From Metallyticus violacea (lineage: Eukaryota > Arthropoda > Insecta > Mantodea > Metallyticidae): a DNA stretch of 64,000 nt. The stretch is taken from contig CM060833.1 of assembly GCA_030762175.1 (NCBI GenBank), positions 7,629,001-7,693,000 on the forward strand, read 5' to 3'. A program made the position numbers and the translations under genes. The notes under the pieces are model-generated. The model made no database searches. It was not told the DNA's origin and saw only the letters and a list, made by a program, of their open reading frames with translations. Positions within the stretch are counted from its first letter, which is position 1, and the number at the start of each line of letters is the position of its first letter. This document shows positions 42,250-54,949 of the stretch, piece after piece.

Positions 42250-43538
42250 ACATACGAGGGTAAGTCCATTAGTTTCCTGCCTTGCAGCCGATAAGGATTG
42301 TCGCCTTCATAAAACCCTTATCTGGTGTCATACCTTATCTATTAAGTAAATAATTTTAGTTCTAACTTACGCTCCGCTGTGTTCAGTTGTTCAGATATAT
42401 AAAGAAGGCTATGTGCAGAAGAATCTGACATGTTCAAAATGGAGTAACGACCTGTTATTAAGTTCTTCAAAAAGAAGGACTTACTCCAAATGAAATTAAA
42501 CAGCGATTGGACGGTGTATATGGGGAAGCATCCCCTTCATATTATACCGCAAAAGAATGGACCAAACTTTTAGGAATGGATCGAGAAAGCAATGAAGACG
42601 AAAAGCGTGCAGGTCAGCCCCTGCAGGTACCCACTCCTGAAAACTTCGCTCTTGTGGAAGGAGAAATTATGGAAGACCTACCGGCGGCTCAAAGTTACAG
42701 AAATAGCAGCAAGGTTGGGCCTTTCTAAAACAACAGTCCTTCGAGTTATTCATGAACATTTAAACATGACTAAGGTTAGTACAAGATGGGTGCCTAGACT
42801 TCTTTCCTCAGTCCAAAAGCAGTAACGAGTCGTCTGTTGTCAGGCATTTTTGGAGCTCTGCCGTAGCAACGAGAGAGAAGTTCTGCAAACCATTGTTACA
42901 GGAGATAAAACTATGGTCCTCTACTATGATTCCTTGTCCAAAAGAGAATCAATGGAATGGCAGGCGTAAACCTGGCGAAGCACCGCCTCTAAAGACCAAG
43001 GTCACTCAGTCAACCAATAAGATCATGGCCACAATCTTTTGGCACCATGATGGAATACTCTTCATTGACTTCAAGCAGACGAACACTACAGTAAATGGGG
43101 AGTACTATGCTGGCCTATGCACAGAGTACGTGCTTCCATCAAAGAGAAAAGACGAGGAAAGCTGAGTGGTGATGTGCGTCTTAATGACAACGCGCCTGTG
43201 CACACAGCTCTTATTGCAAAGGAAACTGTGAGAAATGTGGCTACAAGGTGATCGATCATCCATCCTACAGCCCAGATATAGCTGCCAGTGACTATTTTCT
43301 CTTCTCAAAACTCAAAAAGGACCTTCGAGGAAGAAAATTTAAGTGTAACGAAGAAGTATTTATGCCCATTTTGCAGACAAGACTTCTGACTATTGGCGGG
43401 GGGGGATTGAAATAATTAAAAAATGTGAGAAGTGTATTGCAATAAAGGGTGACTATATTTAAAAGTGAAATATAGTTTTTGTCTTTATCATACCTAGAAA
43501 ATGGTTAGACCGGAAACTTATGGACCTACCCTCATATA
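42250..43538 (+). mobile_element. mariner element M4, both ends present, frame-shifted transposase
   Basis: TIRs are 'gagggtaagtccattagttt' (about 42256) and, as reverse complement from about 43533, 'gagggtaggtccataagttt'. TA lies at both borders. The transposase starts near 42440. The HTH part reads 'LLWKEKLWKTYRRLKVTEIA', 'ARLGLSKTTVLRVIHEHLN' and 'STRWVPRLLSSVQKQ'. 'TIVTGDKTMVLYYDS' (about 42890) keeps the first Asp but has Lys for the usual Glu. 'KIMATIFWHHDGILFIDF' and 'LNDNAPVHTALIAKETVRN' (near 43180) follow. Frameshifts separate the blocks, so it is inactive. Confidence 0.9.
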
Positions 43539-43861
43539 TATATATTCTGGAGGAAGTCATTAAGATTTCTATAAAATGTTGGATCACCCCAAGCAGCCTA
43601 TATCTACTGTAACCGGGTCGTCATTCATCGTCCATTGGACTTTGTCCCAGCGCTTTCCATTGAGCTGAGATCAGTACTTGTATAAACCCAAGGAATGAGT
43701 GAAACGCCATCTTGTTGAGCCCCATATCTCTTCTGGCTATCAAATGTATGCAGATATAGTCAGTGGCGCATGCAAATAGTGTTATACACATGCTTTTTTA
43801 TTTGGGGGGGGGGTTCATATAAACGTATAAGGACAAATCTGATTTATACATTTGCTTTTTT
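43539..43861. other. Unassigned DNA
   Basis: No coding or repeat match was seen, apart from a G-run at 43805-43812. Confidence 0.3.
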
Positions 43862-44105
43862 AATAGTGTTTAATGCTGAAGCATCACAGGCAGTGGACAA
43901 TGGTGATACATGAAACGAAGGATTTTTTTTTAAGATACGAAATGTTAGGCCTAAGTTCAGGGTATCTTACTGACATTTGCCATTTATGAGGACTGAGAAA
44001 AACCTCAACAAAGCCTGTTACGAAAAAGGGTCCTGGTGGGAATCGAGCCCCAGACCTCCCGTCCAGAGTCCGATATTTAACGACCTCGGCACCGTCTGTA
44101 TATAT
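43862..44105 (-). repeat. SINE-A, diverged
   Basis: Inverted 'aatagtgtttaatgc', 'gatacatgaaacgaag', 'catttgccatttatgaggac', 'gggaatcgagccccagacct' (B box) and 'taacgacctcggcaccg'. Small deletions are present in the tail and head. Confidence 0.8.
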
Positions 44106-44870
44106 GGTTGTTTCGGCAATTTTCATTTTAAGTAAATGCTTAAATATGTGAAAGAGGTCTCACCCTAGTTTCTGTCAGTATTTTCGCTCTGATCGCGAAA
44201 TAAAAAATCGAAATGTAGTTTCTAAACAGCGTGGCGCTCTCCATGGGAATAATTCCGTCCTGCGTCACAACTTCGCCGCGGGGTATGAAGGAGCTTTGCT
44301 TCTTGGTTGCCAATGGCGACATGGTATTGTTCTTGTTTGACATGAAAGCCCGCACCAAGCTGGTCTTTTTGCAGTTCTATAGACACCTCTTTCCTTGTCC
44401 CAGAACAGTTCTGCTCGCTCCTATCCGAGTAAACACCAACTTTCTTCATCTTGCGCAAAACTGAAGGAGGTTATGTGCGCAAAAACTGCAAGTAATGGCA
44501 AGATACGATGTTTAGTCTACGAAAGCCTTTCTTTTGTTTGAAAAGTTCAATTTCAAATAACTGTAGGCATTTTCTGCAAGGTTTTGGTGACTATTGTCCT
44601 ACTATAGCACCAGAGCTTTTGCAAAGCTACTGTTATGAAAGTGCACATTAGTTTATCGTGTTCAAGTAACAAAATGTCCGTTAGGCTGGAGCTGCCTAAA
44701 CAAAGCTAATTTCTCACCTAGTAAAGTATATTTATAAAAGAATATAAAATTATGACCTTATTAATTATTGAAATGAAATAAGTTTTGATATTCCTGTGTG
44801 AAATTGGGGGAACAAAATTAGAATTCATGCAATCTATAAGTATCACAAAAGAAAAACCACATTTTTTACA

Positions 44871-44903
<33 letters not shown>

Positions 44904-44999
44904 GAGATTAAACCATAAATTAATGGATACTATTAATTAAATATGTGACAACTGATAGACAAAGATATACTGTGTGGTTATTTTTAAAGGTAGCCATGT
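44106..44999. other. Unassigned; one short minus-strand frame and a microsatellite
   Basis: A 78-codon minus frame at 44222-44458 ('HVKQEQYHVAIGNQEAKLL') matches no family I know, and lacks splice or start context. (ATT)n at 44872-44903. Nothing else was seen. Confidence 0.35.
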
Positions 45000-45300
45000 T
45001 TATAAACGATCCCTTGATATCATCTTTACATTCACTAAAATAGAGAGAAATAACAGAAAGTTTCGAGTTTTATTGCGTATTTAAGATGGTGTTCATATGT
45101 TTCAATAAAACAAAAACATGTTACTATTTAAAAGCACTTGCAATGTACAAAGCAAATAAAAACAGCCGAAAGTTACATCGATTTTCAGTGGCTTTGAAAT
45201 TTAATTTAATGTTATTAACATGTAACGTAAACGTTTTCTGAAGGTTATTACAGAGCGCTCTTACATACAAATATAATTCTCAAACACGTATTAGCCACCT
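45000..45300 (-). repeat. Repeat T distal module, inverted copy of 22372-22670
   Basis: 'gatatcatctttacattcac', 'ttcatatgtttcaataaaac', 'gttacatcgattttcagtgg' and 'taacatgtaacgtaaacgtt' are reverse-complement matches, in order, to the 22.4-22.7 kb segment, over about 300 bp. Confidence 0.85.
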
Positions 45301-46405
45301 GGTTTATATCGCGCTGATTCTCGTTCGCTGAGGTACCAGCTGGAACTGACCGACCGGCCGATATGTGTGGGGCGGTCCCACGAAGGAATAATCACCCATG
45401 ATGTGCCGAGAAACAAATGTTTTTATGATTCCATGTTACCGTGTATACCAGAAACATGAGTTGAGAGTTAATTTGTACCGTATTATTTAGCATGACATGC
45501 ATATATTTCATTCTTAGCATATAATTTTATATATTTTAATGTTTTAAGTGTTAATTATCGAAAATAACAGGCATATGCGTTTTTCTCTGTATTTCCTTAC
45601 GCATTTCCACCTATTTTAGTAGTTTCTGTCTTTTTGCCTGCCTATTTTAAAGATTTATAAGGAATGTTTGTTCCGTCTCTGGTCATATGTGTACACGTAA
45701 AGATCGCATTTAATTCCTTTTATACATTTTTCTTGGAAATATCTTACAGCATTCGCTCATCTCACCCTGAATACTGAAGGATATTTGTTTAAAATTTGTG
45801 TTTTAAAATGTTTATAGAGCATTTGTTTACTTCAGAGTCCCACAGAACCAAATCACAAGCAGTGCACAAAGTTTATGACCTGTGTAACGAAACGTCCATA
45901 CTTTATCACGTCTCAAAAGGGATTAATAGTCTTCATTGCAACAAAACGTAATTCTATACCTCAGAACCGTGTGAAACAGGACTGTGGTCATGTAAATTGT
46001 CTCGCCAGTACTTTAGCTGGGCCAGCCGGGCGTGAACGTCACCATGGCAACGATAAGTGAACCGCACAAGAGATGCAAACTTCAAAGTGTCTGGCTACCT
46101 GCAGGCTTTGTTCGAGTTCTGGTCTTGCATGAGCCACGTACATATCGAAACGTCACTTTCTGAATTAACTCGGTCATGAGTCAATTAAATGTTGGTTTAG
46201 TATCACGTGGGAGTCATTCATGAGCGCAAATATGAGCATCGCCAGCCTTTCTTGTTTTCATAGCCTTTTGCACAAATTGCACCGCTGGCATCATCAACAA
46301 CAATGGGGCGCTTTCAAATCCGCTTTAAGGGAGTATAAAATCAGAATATTATACCCTTAAAGTCATCAGGCCCCGCTCCCAAAAAAGTGTCACGTCAAAA
46401 TTTGT
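45301..46405. other. No gene recognised
   Basis: Short open frames only (such as 45875-46060), without family motifs. A GC-richer patch at 45300-45400 was not identified. Confidence 0.35.
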
Positions 46406-46688
46406 TTATTTACGGACGCTCTTTTAACATCTCAAGTCATCAACATCCCATTCAATTCAGGGCGTGAAACGGCCGATAAATTTTGCTCCGAGGCCTCTTC
46501 GTTCAGGCTTGAGGTTCTTTAACGTGCCATAAATGTACGACATGGGAATCACGACTTTACTTTCCTTCCTAAGAAAGCTATATTTGATTTTTACCCCCGA
46601 AAAAATCCATCGATCCTGCCCAGGTTTGAACCAGTGATCTTGGGTTTAGGAGGCAAGTATGGTTACCACTATACCACCAGGACCGACT
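46406..46688 (-). repeat. SINE-B, full length with tRNA-like head
   Basis: Runs from 'tttatttacggacgctcttt' to 'ggttaccactataccaccag', which read in reverse is the head with A box (tggtatagtggtaacc) and B box 'gttcaaacctgggc'. Confidence 0.9.
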
Positions 46689-46774
46689 CAAAATGTCTAA
46701 GGAACAACAAATTTTAAATAAAATGTTTCCATATCTAAACAAATTATATACGGTTAGGTTAATGTTAAGTGTAT

Positions 46775-47028
46775 TTTATTTACGGACGCTGTTTAACATT
46801 TTTATCATTAGCGTTCTATTTAATTAAGAGAGGGAAACGGCCGATAAATTTACTCAGAGACCTGTTCTTTTAGACTGGATATTGTTTTACCTGCCGTAAA
46901 TCTATGACACGGGACCAACGGATTTACATCTCTCTCGAAGAAAGATACACATGCTCTAAAAATTCATGACCGGATTTGAACCTGCGACCTCGGTTTACGG
47001 GACCACTAGATTCCAAGACTGACATTGA
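46775..47028 (-). repeat. SINE-B, diverged
   Basis: The layout is as in the preceding copy: 'tttatttacggacgctgttt', 'gaaacggccgataaattta', 'tacctgccgtaaatc', and the head remnant 'gatttgaacctgcgacct'. It has more substitutions, so it is older. The two copies are only 86 bp apart in the same orientation. Confidence 0.8.
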
Positions 47029-47079
47029 TAATTACTGAGTAAATATGGATGTCTTGTTTATTTGAATAAATTAGTCACT

Positions 47080-48490
47080 TCTTAATATCGGAGTCTAGCA
47101 ACTTTCGGCTTTTAAAATTGTAAGGGACGGTAATAGACGTTTTTAGCGAATTCCGAAGGAATGTAGTTATCTATTGCGGTTGTACCCAATATGGATTTTT
47201 AAATTTTTTTCTTCAAATCCCCGTATTTACTAGGTATCGAAAATGACAATTATAAATGTTAAACTTTATATGTGTATGTTAACAAGGGGCCGTAATTTTT
47301 GTGTTTTCTCAACGAAACTTGACATATAACGATCAGTTAACAAACCGTTCATCGAGTTCGTTAACCAGCAAAATTAAACCATTAGGACTGGGCACTTAAA
47401 GCATGTATATATAAATTACTAATAATTAGAAAAGCAGAAAAGGATAAAACACTAAGAAAATGTCGCAGGGTTGTAACCGCGATTAGAACTTATATCAAGG
47501 CTCCCAAAAGTGTTTAACGATGAGAGATTTGAAGTATAGATTGTTGTATCATCCACCCTACTCTCTATATTTGGTTCCTTCAGACTTCTAGCTATTCCAA
47601 AGCTCACACTGTTCCTCCACGTTTATCTTTAAATCAAATGGTGTTCGGAGCTGTAGAGGAAATCGCATCAGAGACCGGATATTGACATTGGAGCGTCAAT
47701 GGAATAAGCAAAATTGTGTGGAAAAATTAAAGTCCATCACGCAGGAGCGTCGTAAACTAAGCGAATTCCTCAGCAAGTGACTCTGTGAAGGTTATTACAG
47801 AGCGCTAGAGTAGAGAATATAGTAAAAAACAAATGACGCAAACTGAAGATATACAAATGTATTTAATAAAAAAAACACAACTTTCATACTTAAAAGTATT
47901 TGCTTTTCCCGTATCATTATTATTTTATTTACGTATTATATTGTTAGCTGTATAACAACTAAAACGGAATGTCGTTAGCATTTAAGCTACAGAGCTAATT
48001 TTAGGTGTACGATTGCTAGTTTTTCTGTGTTCCGAAACCGTGTTCTCTCCGCCTGCATTTATTGTACACTTTACACTACCAAAGTTGATAGAATACATAT
48101 ACTACCGCTTAAGATTTGTACATCACTTCAGCATTTCCTGCGATTCGGCTTTTTCCGCTGCCGTTCGATACTTGTCCATGTGCAGACTATGGCCTCTATA
48201 ATCCTTGGCGGCAACACCAAATTGGTAACAAGCCCCCTGTAGCCACACCGTCTCCCAGGCCACCTTAATTGACTCCATGGCAATTACAAAAATTCGGTTT
48301 TCACGCAAACCCGACTCCTAATACTCTGATTTCGTTGATTTTCATGCACCATTTTTCTTATTTTATTAAAATGATTATATACCTCTTTCATTGAGAAGAA
48401 CCAAAAATTGTGGCCGCTAGAGCGATTTTTAAATTTTTGCTTTAGGCTAACCCCAATTTTGCTGGTTAACGAACTCGTGTGTATACCGTG
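47080..48490. repeat. Repeat T copy with inverted terminal modules
   Basis: 47147-47400 carries the plus-sense header ('cgaattccgaaggaatgtag', 'cgttaaccagcaaaattaaa'). 48310-48480 carries it inverted ('gtggccgctagagcgatttt', 'aattttgctggttaacgaac'). 47725-47815 is the inverted 'taaactaagcgaattcctca' module. The opposed headers could mean two copies meeting head to head or an element with long inverted ends. Confidence 0.6.
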
Positions 48491-48649
48491 CGATGTTTGT
48501 TTATCCCCGGAGTGCTTAGCACATTGCTCGTTAACCGGTTAGCCGGTCAGCGGGGTCTCGGTGATTAGCGGGACGATAAAACAATAAAACACACCAATCA
48601 CACAATAAACAAACCCATTTAAGAGATTCATTACCAAATTATCAAATGA

Positions 48650-48985
48650 GGTGTTAAAATCACCCGCCTACATTCTCTACACATTTTTTTAACATCATCT
48701 TAGCAAAATAATTCATCAAGTAGTTTATTTTGAGAAATCCTGACAATTTCCTGAGGAATATTATCTTTGAGTTTCTGTACGGTGTGTGGGTTTGTCTTGT
48801 ACACGACATTTTTTAATTTACACGAGACATAATAATCGAGATTTTATAACTCTGTCTTGTGGAAACACATTGTGAACTGCTCTCATGGAATTATTCCTAG
48901 TATGAGCAGTGGCAGAGTCCTGTTGAAAAAATGCACGATCACGCTCCCTGTATGGTATTGAGGTAGGTAACAAAATCAACTGTAA
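48650..48985 (-). pseudogene. DDE_3-like transposase C-terminal fragment
   Basis: The minus strand reads 'RDRAFFQQDSATAHTRNNSM' (second catalytic Asp block), 'AVHNVFPQDRVI', 'KLKNVVYKTNPHTVQKLKDN' and 'IPQEIVRISQNKLL'. This is the ordered tail of a DUF4817-type transposase. The RSPDLxPCDFFLWG segment is deleted or scrambled and no N-terminus is present. Confidence 0.7.
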
Positions 48986-50559
48986 GCTTAAAAAAAAAAA
49001 AAAAATCGATTTTTTTTTTCACAACTGAGTTAACTGGGTTAGCACATATGAATAAAGACAAAATACGCCGTTGTAAACACACTAGGCACAATACACTTCA
49101 TGTACACTGTCGAATTAAAAAGTAAACAACACAACGCACACCCCGGGAAACAAGCAAGCAAGAAGGCTTGCTATCCCTACCACGGCGCGGCAAACGAAAG
49201 AGACTCGCTCTTAGGAAAAACTCCGCGTCCCGGGGAAAAGAATCACCCAACTTTTACATCGTCATTTTTTATGTCTAGTAAATAATATCGATGGAGATTT
49301 GAAGAAATTATACAAAAAAATCATGGATACATCCGCAATTTCTTTGCAAGCCCCTAAAAATAATGTATAAGTAAAAATTTGTTTCTTGTTATGCCGAAAC
49401 TTTTCATTTCAATCCCGTATTTCAATTTCATTACGCATCTCGGAACGGAAAATTTCTTCTGTTAGTAAATCAAGATTAAACAAGGTATACGTGAATCATA
49501 TACGGCTTTGCTCAATGCGTATTCTGATTTGATTGAACATTCTAACATAGACGAGATCTGCAGCAAATTCATCAACAGAATGGCAGTCAGTAAGGAACAT
49601 TTTTCAAATACAACTATTGTTTTGGAGTTTCGTTTTAAATGGCGACATTGTACACTTTCTGAAATGTCGAAATAACCTTTTGTTACTTTAGACACATTTT
49701 AGATCTTTTCGTGAAGTTCAAGCTCGTCGAGTCGCTTGTGCGATAGTTTTTCAGAACATTTTGGGAAAGCATGGCTAAAGACAATTCCTTTGTCACGACC
49801 GGCTCCACCCATATCAAGCCATATCGAATAAATTTTGGGACATTCGCTTCCGCGCCTAGCCGGAACTCTTCCAATCTGATATTGAAGCGTTTATGTTGTT
49901 CTTCATCCGGTCCTACTCCGGGTCTGACATAGCTTCGCAACAATATAACACTACCAGATGCTCATCCGCACTTGCTGTCACTTAAATGCTCCCAGCTCTC
50001 TAAAGACAATACAGGAGCTCTCTCTTTTGAATAAAAGTGTAACCTCCCACAATGAGTCAAATTCACATGGTATAGTACAGGATTCTTAATCAAATCATGT
50101 AGGAAAGTAAAGTCGGAAATGAGCATCTCTTCTGTATCAAAAGCAATACATAATACGTAAACATACTTAAAAGAACAGCAGAAAAAAAAACTGTTCTTTA
50201 CTTACTTGTGAAACTCCAGAGATCTGAAACAAACAGAAATTCACAGAATTAATATTTAGATAACGTATATAAAATAGCACAAGTGTTAAACATTATGTAA
50301 TGGAAGAGCATATATGTACAGAGATTGCCTTAGGTTGAAATTAACAAAAAGTCTACTTTATTAATATACCATAAAACGGCTCTGTAATGTTAAAATGCAT
50401 TTTTGTAATATAATAATACAGGAGCGCCTAGTTTTCTAAATTCCCTCAGGATATACAGAAGAACGAAATTACCGAATGTACTTTACTTAATAGTATAAAT
50501 ACTTTTCCCTAATAGTTAAATATATCAATCTAAATTAACGCGTTTTTCATATTTTAATG
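48986..50559. other. Unassigned; two adjacent minus-strand frames
   Basis: Frames at 49683-49943 ('RPGVGPDEEQHKRFNIRLEE') and 49462-49695 are neighbours on the minus strand and could be pieces of one decayed gene or element. I do not recognise the family. The remaining DNA shows nothing. Confidence 0.3.
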
Positions 50560-50672
50560 TACCTTCCTTAAAAATCCTTTCCCAATTTATCATTTCATCT
50601 CGTGTATCATCAGTGCCCACCACCTGTGATGTCTCAGTAGTAAAACAGGCGTTAAACAACATTAAAAAAAAG
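50560..50672 (+). repeat. SINE-A 3' fragment
   Basis: 'ccttaaaaatcctttcccaa', 'atcatttcatctcgtgtatc', 'cccaccacctgtgatgtctc' and 'aaaacaggcgttaaacaaca' plus A-tail. The 5' half is missing. Confidence 0.85.
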
Positions 50673-50789
50673 TACATATAATGATGTATATGTATAGATC
50701 ATAGGGATGTTGCAGTTCTCGTGTTTGTTATACGGACAGCATTTACGACCGCTAGGCCCATTAGACAGTTGTAATTATTTGTGCAACCT

Positions 50790-50793
50790 CCTC

Positions 50794-50862
<69 letters not shown>
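50790..50862 (+). repeat. (ATT)n microsatellite
   Basis: About 24 uninterrupted TTA/ATT units. Confidence 0.95.
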
Positions 50863-50864
<2 letters not shown>

Positions 50865-51239
50865 AGTGTGGGGAGTCAAAACAGTGCAAGCTATTTTGAA
50901 GTTACTTCCCTTCTACTGCCTACAGGGGAGCTGTAGAAGTAGGGTGGGTTGCCGCCAAGCAATACTCCATGCACATTTAGACTGTTGCGGCAGTCTTTGA
51001 GCTTCTCGGTGTACAAAATAAGGACTCTAGTAATTATAAAATATATTTGACGCACTTTTTATGACATTTAACAAAAAATATAAGATAGGCTTATAATATT
51101 TAACATAAAAGCTTTACATTTTACTATAGAGGATGACTGAAAAAACCTCTCTAGATAAATGAATGAAATGTTTCTAACTGTAGGACCTTAGTCATATGTT
51201 TATTACTGGAGTACTAGTAGAACATTTGAAAATATGTTT
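50863..51239. other. Unassigned AT-rich DNA
   Basis: No motif seen. A possible mariner end ('agaggatgactgaaaaaacc' near 51127) lies downstream of the minus-strand relic, without a partner. Confidence 0.3.
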
Positions 51240-51575
51240 TAAATATCGGATTATATATTTAATCGTATGAGCCTTAAATTATTGCGAAGTTAAATAACGA
51301 TTTAAAATAGTGGGAACTGAATTGAAATGGAAAAAGTCACATGGATATAGTTCTGGATTACGGGGAGGGTAAAGGATACAGTTCATATTGATTTTTGTGA
51401 CATATTCTGCAACAGCATTTACAATGTGCGTTACCGTGGTGCAGCAGTCAGCTTTTTGCACGGAAATGTGATCTTTTTCGTGTGGCAGGCCTAGCTAAGT
51501 TTTCAGGATATCTCTGCAGTTACATATGTGTGTGCAGGTATGATATACTGGTAAACTATCGAATATCGAATAATA
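51240..51575 (-). pseudogene. mariner M6, catalytic and C-terminal part (left segment)
   Basis: On the minus strand 'HIVNAVAEYVTKINMNCILY' and 'PPRNPELYPCDFFHFNSV' (51420-51310) match the YSPDLAPCDFF block of mariner transposases. 51500-51575 ('gtgtgtgcaggtatgatata', 'gtaaactatcgaatatcgaa') matches 55995-56055 of M5. The element resumes at 52900. Confidence 0.65.
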
Positions 51576-51883
51576 AGATATCATAATATAAGATAAAGAA
51601 GAAGAAAAAAAAAACAACGCAACAACTAAATATTTTTAATTTTACACATTTTGTGAATTATTATGTCATTCATTTTTTGAACATTAAATACTTTTCCAAC
51701 AGTTTTCAATCACTCTTATATATTCATATATCATTTTGAGTCTATAATTTCCTTTATTGTATGAGCATGAACATGAATGCACTTTTACACTCGGGCTAAT
51801 TGAAATGTCAATGGTATTGTTGTTACACCAGCATTATTCTATGGTTGAGATATTTCAATTAGTTTAAACACATACCTTTATCA

Positions 51884-51941
51884 CGAAAAAGAACCTCAGG
51901 CTTGAATAAAGAGGCCTCCGAGCAAAATTTGTCGGCAAGCA
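51884..51941 (+). repeat. SINE-B short fragment
   Basis: 'tatcacgaaaaagaacctca', 'aaagaggcctccgagc' and 'aaaatttgtcggc' are central SINE-B wording. Both ends are missing. Confidence 0.7.
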
Positions 51942-52165
51942 CGAAGTCCTGACTTCAACCCCATTGAGTATGTTTGGAACATGATGGGGAAAAATTATAG
52001 TCAACGTGTTCCTGAGAGCCTCAATGAATTTCGGGAGTTGCTTAAGCTATGAGAGGTCATACCACAAGAAAAGCTAAGGACCTTGATCCGCAGCATGCCC
52101 GTAAGGTTACAAGACATAAGGTTACAAGACAGAGGAGAATACATCCGTTTCTGAGAGTGTCACTC
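51942..52165 (+). pseudogene. Tc1-like transposase C-terminal fragment
   Basis: 'ARSPDFNPIEYVWNMMGKNY', 'SQRVPESLNEFRELLK', 'VIPQEKLRTLIRSMP' and 'GEYIRF' are the SPDLNPIEHVWDxL...LxxxW..IP...L..SMPxR tail of Tc1 transposases. A stop falls where W is expected. The catalytic N-terminal part is absent. Confidence 0.75.
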
Positions 52166-52612
52166 AGTATTGAAAGATGTGTCGTTGTATAGCCAATGCA
52201 GGTGTTATCTTGTATTACCCTACAGATAAAAACGAGATCATGAAATGTGATTAACTTGCGTTAATGTTCATGCTCATATAATAAAGGAAAGTATGACTCG
52301 AAATGTTATCCGTGTACATAGAGTGGTTGCAAAAATTTTGGAAAAATATTTAATATTAAAAAATGAATGGAACTGTAATAATTCACATATAATAATGCGT
52401 AAAATTGAAAAACATTTAACAAAATTTTGATTTTTTTTCTCTCCCAGTACATAATTAATGCCAAAATATTTTTTTTTAGATAGGTTCTTATATTCGTTAG
52501 CACAAAAATACTGGAATTACCCAAAATAAGACTGCTGTTCAATAAATAATGATTATAATATTTATAAAAGTATCAATATCTAACGCTAAAATTTAACTTT
52601 ATAATATTTCAA

Positions 52613-52905
52613 TAGCGTAATGTCGGTCCAGGTGGTGTAGTGGTTACCATACTTGCCTCCTAAACCCAAGATCGCGGGTTCGAACCCGGCCAGTACCGAT
52701 GGATGGCTTCCTTCGGAAGGGAAGTAAAGCCGTGGGTCCCGTGTCATACATTTACGGCACGAAAAAGAACCTCAAGTCTGAAAGAGAGACCTCTGAGCAA
52801 AATTTGTCGGCCGTTTCACGCCCTGAGTTGAATGGAACGCTGATGACCTGAGCTGTTAAAGAGCGTCCATAAATAATCATTAAAAAAAAAAAAACAGCGT
52901 AATGT
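52613..52905 (+). repeat. SINE-B, full length with 10-bp target-site duplication
   Basis: Head 'ggtggtgtagtggttaccat' (A box) and 'cgcgggttcgaacccggcca' (B box), body, and end 'gttaaagagcgtccataaat' plus an A-run. 'agcgtaatgt' occurs at 52613-52622 and again at 52896-52905. The insertion lies inside mariner M6. This is one of the best copies for defining the family. Confidence 0.95.
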
Positions 52906-53130
52906 ACACATTACTTCCCCAGCAGAAGCAACCACTTATTACCTTTGAAAGAAACTGCCATCTTCAACTGCATGCCAACGTCCTTTATGCTCGGGAATCA
53001 ACAGTTTTGGAACCCACTGTACATTAAAACCCCTCGTGTGCCACTTTTCAGTTACCAATATTTGTGGGTGGTACCCAGTGATATTTCCAGAATTTTCAAA
53101 GTTTTCGTAATGTTATTCGACGACCCTCTC
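52900..53130 (-). pseudogene. mariner M6, N-terminal/linker part (right segment)
   Basis: The minus strand reads 'TGYHPQILVTEKWH' and 'FNVQWVPKLLIPEHKGRWHA' (53030-52970). This is the WVPKLLTPEHK linker that precedes the catalytic domain of mariner transposases. 52910-52990 parallels 56345-56470 of M5. About 1 kb of other DNA separates it from the 51240-51575 segment. Confidence 0.6.
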
Positions 53131-54914
53131 TCACAATGGCAGCAGCGATGCTAATTCGAAACTAAACACATTCCATGTTCAAAGTATTTCGTTGTATGCT
53201 ATGTTATCCCTCTTGATAAACTCACTTCTAGGGCACTAAACAAACGTGGGCGATAAACAACGAACGTACCGCGATTTTCCCACAGATGGCAGTATCGTTT
53301 GTAAACAGCAATGTTACCAACTTTTGCGCGGCCTTGAGTTCTATGCGTTTTCATGTGAGTGTCCCATATGGGTTAAATAAAAATCCTTTTTTCTTTTATT
53401 TGAAACTTATCAAAACGTTCGTACAAGAATTAACTTATAAATAATAAACACGTAAGAAAACTACGAGGGGCACCAAGAAAATATATTGTGATTGACTTTT
53501 AAAATATTTATTTTAACTTTACATTATTTTCACTTGATTCTACCTACTTAATTTACTTTCCCTTAATATATTAAGGCGCGTGTTTTTATAGATTATGACA
53601 TCTCCTGTGGTGAACACTCTCTCGTTCTCGTTTATTTGACAAAATAGGCTTCAGGAAAAGCCAGCTATCTGAAACAGTATTTATAAGAGTAATTATAGTA
53701 AGTAATTTTATGTATCTTTTCCATTTTATTCAAGAGTGTAGCTTTATTCCTATTTCCAATACAAGTGTTAAATTATTGCGTGTATAACATTATTTTGTCG
53801 ACAGAGTGCAGAAAACTACCCCCAGTCATAAAATCTCACCTGGGAATTTCTGTCGTCTTTTGTAGCAATATTTATATAGAAGATTCAAGGACATGGCAAA
53901 CCGATTATTTTCTGGAGAAAATTCTTAATCCGTGGAAAAGATGTTTATTTTGTATTATGTTAGAGAATTACAAATTAGAGTAGGCGTAATAAAACATATG
54001 ACAACTACAAGATGTCTCTTCAAGGGAAGAAGCTAGCAGCTTCAATTGATATCTACATGTAAAAAGTCACGTAGGTCATGTTCATTTAGTCTTGTAATTT
54101 TGTGACCCGCAGTCAGTTGGAAGTGTGGAAGTCTCCGCGCAGATGATGTGAAAGGATTGGTATTCTCAGTAGAGCGTGAAAAAGTATTCAATAGCATTTT
54201 AATTCAGTGAGAAGGCAGTGGCGTCCAGAATTAGTTGAGTTAAGTGGAGTTCAGTTTTTAGAGTTGTTAAAGTCAGAGCGATCGTAGTTAGTGCAAAGTG
54301 GCACATATTCTCCAGAAAATAACGGCAGTCATTTTATGTGTTATAGTTTATGAACAATAAATTGTGTTTCATCTCCTATAACGAGAAATCTTATTAATCT
54401 CCAAGACTCCTTCCCCTATAGACACAAGACCATAAACGTATCCAGCAGCAGATTCTCAACAGCCGTTGCAAAATTATAAATCAGTGGAAACGAACCATCG
54501 GAGAGGAAGAAAACAGCATTTATATGAGATTTCATATAACCAATCAAATTAATTTCCTTCTCGGATACATAACATAGAACACTTTCAGATATAAGAACAG
54601 AAAATACACTTGCGCAAAGGTGGGATGATCAAATTGCTCAAAGTCTTAATAAGTTCTTGAGTTTTGGTGGCATTATTCGGTAGGGCATTCTCGTGAAATA
54701 GCAGAGAATTGGCTGTTTTTATCATTAGTATGACAACTTGAGACTTAAGGTTAATTATCGTTTTTATAATATTTGAAAGAATAATAGTACAAATCCTACA
54801 ATAAGCTGTTTTACTTTAATACCTAATTTATTTATAAAATTTGAGAATTAAACAAAATATTACAATGCAATAGAAGATGATTTTAATTTGAATAATGATC
54901 AAACAGTTTAAAGA

Positions 54915-54949
<35 letters not shown>

